DNA of 45,343 nucleotides from Flavobacteriales bacterium (GTDB lineage: Bacteria; Bacteroidota; Bacteroidia; Flavobacteriales; TMED113), in NCBI GenBank assembly GCA_002714185.1, contig PAWM01000009.1:1-45343 (forward strand), read 5' to 3'. The translations under genes and the position numbers were made by a program. The notes under the pieces were generated by a model. It saw nothing but the letters and a program-made list of their open reading frames with translations. It searched no databases and was not told the origin of the DNA. Below are positions 44,609 to 45,343 of this stretch, piece by piece (position 1 is the first letter of the stretch; the number at the start of each line of letters is the position of its first letter).

Positions 44609-45343
44609 TTATTTAATTATTAATTTTTTTTCAGTTTTTCCAGATTCGAATACATCAATTATTATTCTATTTTTATCAAATTGATTAATTAATTGACCAT
44701 TTAAATCAACTGAGTAGTTATATTTATCTTTATGAAAATTGTTTTCATTAATTGATGTAGAGCCAGGTATAAGCACAGCATCAATAACATGAACTACCCC
44801 ATTATCTGCTGTAATATCTGCAACTGTTACCATTGCATTATCAATCATTACACCATCTGAAGTAAATGTTACTTCTAACTCTGTACCAAATAATGTAGGA
44901 ATCATCATACCATCACTTAAATCAGTTGATAATGCACTCCCTGAGTATACATGGTGTAATAATATATTTGCTAAATCTCCTGTTGGATCAACTAGTAATG
45001 ACTCAACAGTTCCAGCTGGTAATGCATCAAATGCTGCATCTGTCGGTGCAAAAACAGTAAAAGGACCATCTCCACTTAAATCATCTGCTAATTCTGCAGC
45101 AATAACTGCAGCTTCTAATGTATTATGACTCTCTGAGTCTACTATTATATCTACTATAGTTGTTTGTGCACATGAACATTCACATATATCAGCTATAGTA
45201 CCACTCATTCCTAATACAGATAAATCAGTAGAACAAGGATAACCAACTAATTCAAAATATGGTACAGCATCTGAACAACCAGTAATATCAGGATTCCACA
45301 TACTTGCTAAAGCAACTGCTGAAGCATCATTGTCTACACAATC
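44609..45343 (-). CDS. Fasciclin-domain secreted protein, main part
   Basis: The frame is open from the window end to the stop at 44609. The first internal Met is at 45301, but the signal peptide lies across the junction at 153. The fasciclin (FAS1) domain spans about residues 50-170 of this part, with the H1 box TVFAPTDAAFDALPAG and the H2 box DNGVVHVIDAVLIPG, preceded by a Cys-rich strip (ICECSC). The C-terminus (NYSVDLNGQLI ... ESGKTEKKLIIK) resembles the short sorting segments of other proteins here. FAS1 domains mediate adhesion. Codon choice is visibly less AT-biased (many GCT, GCA, GGA) than in neighbours, compatible with high expression or transfer. Confidence 0.9.
   Translation of the reverse strand, partial: DCVDNDASAVALASMWNPDITGCSDAVPYFELVGYPCSTDLSVLGMSGTIADICECSCAQTTIVDIIVDSESHNTLEAAVIAAELADDLSGDGPFTVFAPTDAAFDALPAGTVESLLVDPTGDLANILLHHVYSGSALSTDLSDGMMIPTLFGTELEVTFTSDGVMIDNAMVTVADITADNGVVHVIDAVLIPGSTSINENNFHKDKYNYSVDLNGQLINQFDKNRIIIDVFESGKTEKKLIIK
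45245..45343. repeat. Terminal direct repeat, right copy
   Basis: Matches bases 1-99 exactly by eye. It lies inside the fasciclin gene, so the two halves of that gene join in frame when the copies are overlapped. Confidence 0.95.

Noticed and set aside
1-45343. CRISPR arrays, insertion sequences and prophage genes
   Set aside because: No spaced direct repeats with unique spacers, no transposase and no structural phage genes were seen. The tandem repeats found lie inside coding genes.

Overview
This is a compact, strongly AT-rich stretch of a Bacteroidota genome, most likely an uncultured marine member of the Flavobacteriales. The evidence is internal. Several secreted proteins end in type IX secretion (T9SS) C-terminal sorting domains. 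Two large TonB-dependent receptors carry carboxypeptidase-regulatory-like N-termini, one of them paired with a DUF4249 lipoprotein. Signal peptides end in the flavobacterial 'S-Q' pattern, Shine-Dalgarno sequences are almost absent, and there is a MAM/TSP3/'GCTD.ACNYD' surface protein of the kind common in marine flavobacteria. The tRNA-Pro(GGG) does not encode its CCA end.

The first 99 bases are identical to the last 99. They lie inside one fasciclin gene, which reads through in frame if the ends are joined. The record is therefore either a 45,244-bp circle or a contig closed on a repeat. No replication, partition, mobilisation, integrase or phage gene is visible, while chromosomal-type genes (tRNA-Pro, purT, htrA, alkD-like) are. 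I favour a chromosomal segment closed on a duplicated fasciclin sequence, but the sequence alone does not settle this.

Layout. 1-5174: fasciclin N-terminus, an AT-hook-like small protein, then a + strand run of intradiol dioxygenase-like protein, an unknown membrane protein, a GH25 lysozyme-like lipoprotein and a purple-acid-phosphatase-like protein. 5167-10979 (- strand): CotH-like kinase, DUF2490 outer-membrane protein, DUF4956 membrane protein and VTC-type polyphosphate polymerase in overlapping order, preceded by a MazG-like protein and a TolB-type propeller lipoprotein. 11023-14419 (+): M28 peptidase with PDZ domain, a polytopic glycosyltransferase-like protein and a GT2 glycosyltransferase. 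14434-19692 (-): a 1,397-residue Cys/Asp-rich surface protein and a transglutaminase-like protein. 19744-23324 (+): a sigma54-like promoter, a structured leader, a TonB-dependent receptor and DUF4249. 23335-24239 (-): an atypical SDR and tRNA-Pro. 24293-28497: a second TonB-dependent receptor and a type II restriction-modification cassette. 28582-37608: a secreted peptidase island with a transglutaminase-like protein, HtrA, a 1,321-residue caspase-like protein, an M48-like metallopeptidase and a papain-like C1 peptidase. 37615-41527: AlkD-like protein, PurT, an unknown secreted protein, a D12-class adenine methyltransferase and an orphan sorting-domain remnant. 41528-45343 (-): membrane-anchored FAD oxidoreductase, glutathione peroxidase, flavin reductase-like protein, YXWGXW protein and fasciclin.

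The best candidates for an under-described system are the secreted peptidase island, which combines three catalytic classes plus a transglutaminase fold, and the overlapping CotH/DUF2490/DUF4956/VTC operon. The second appears to link a cytoplasmic polyphosphate polymerase to an exported kinase-fold protein.
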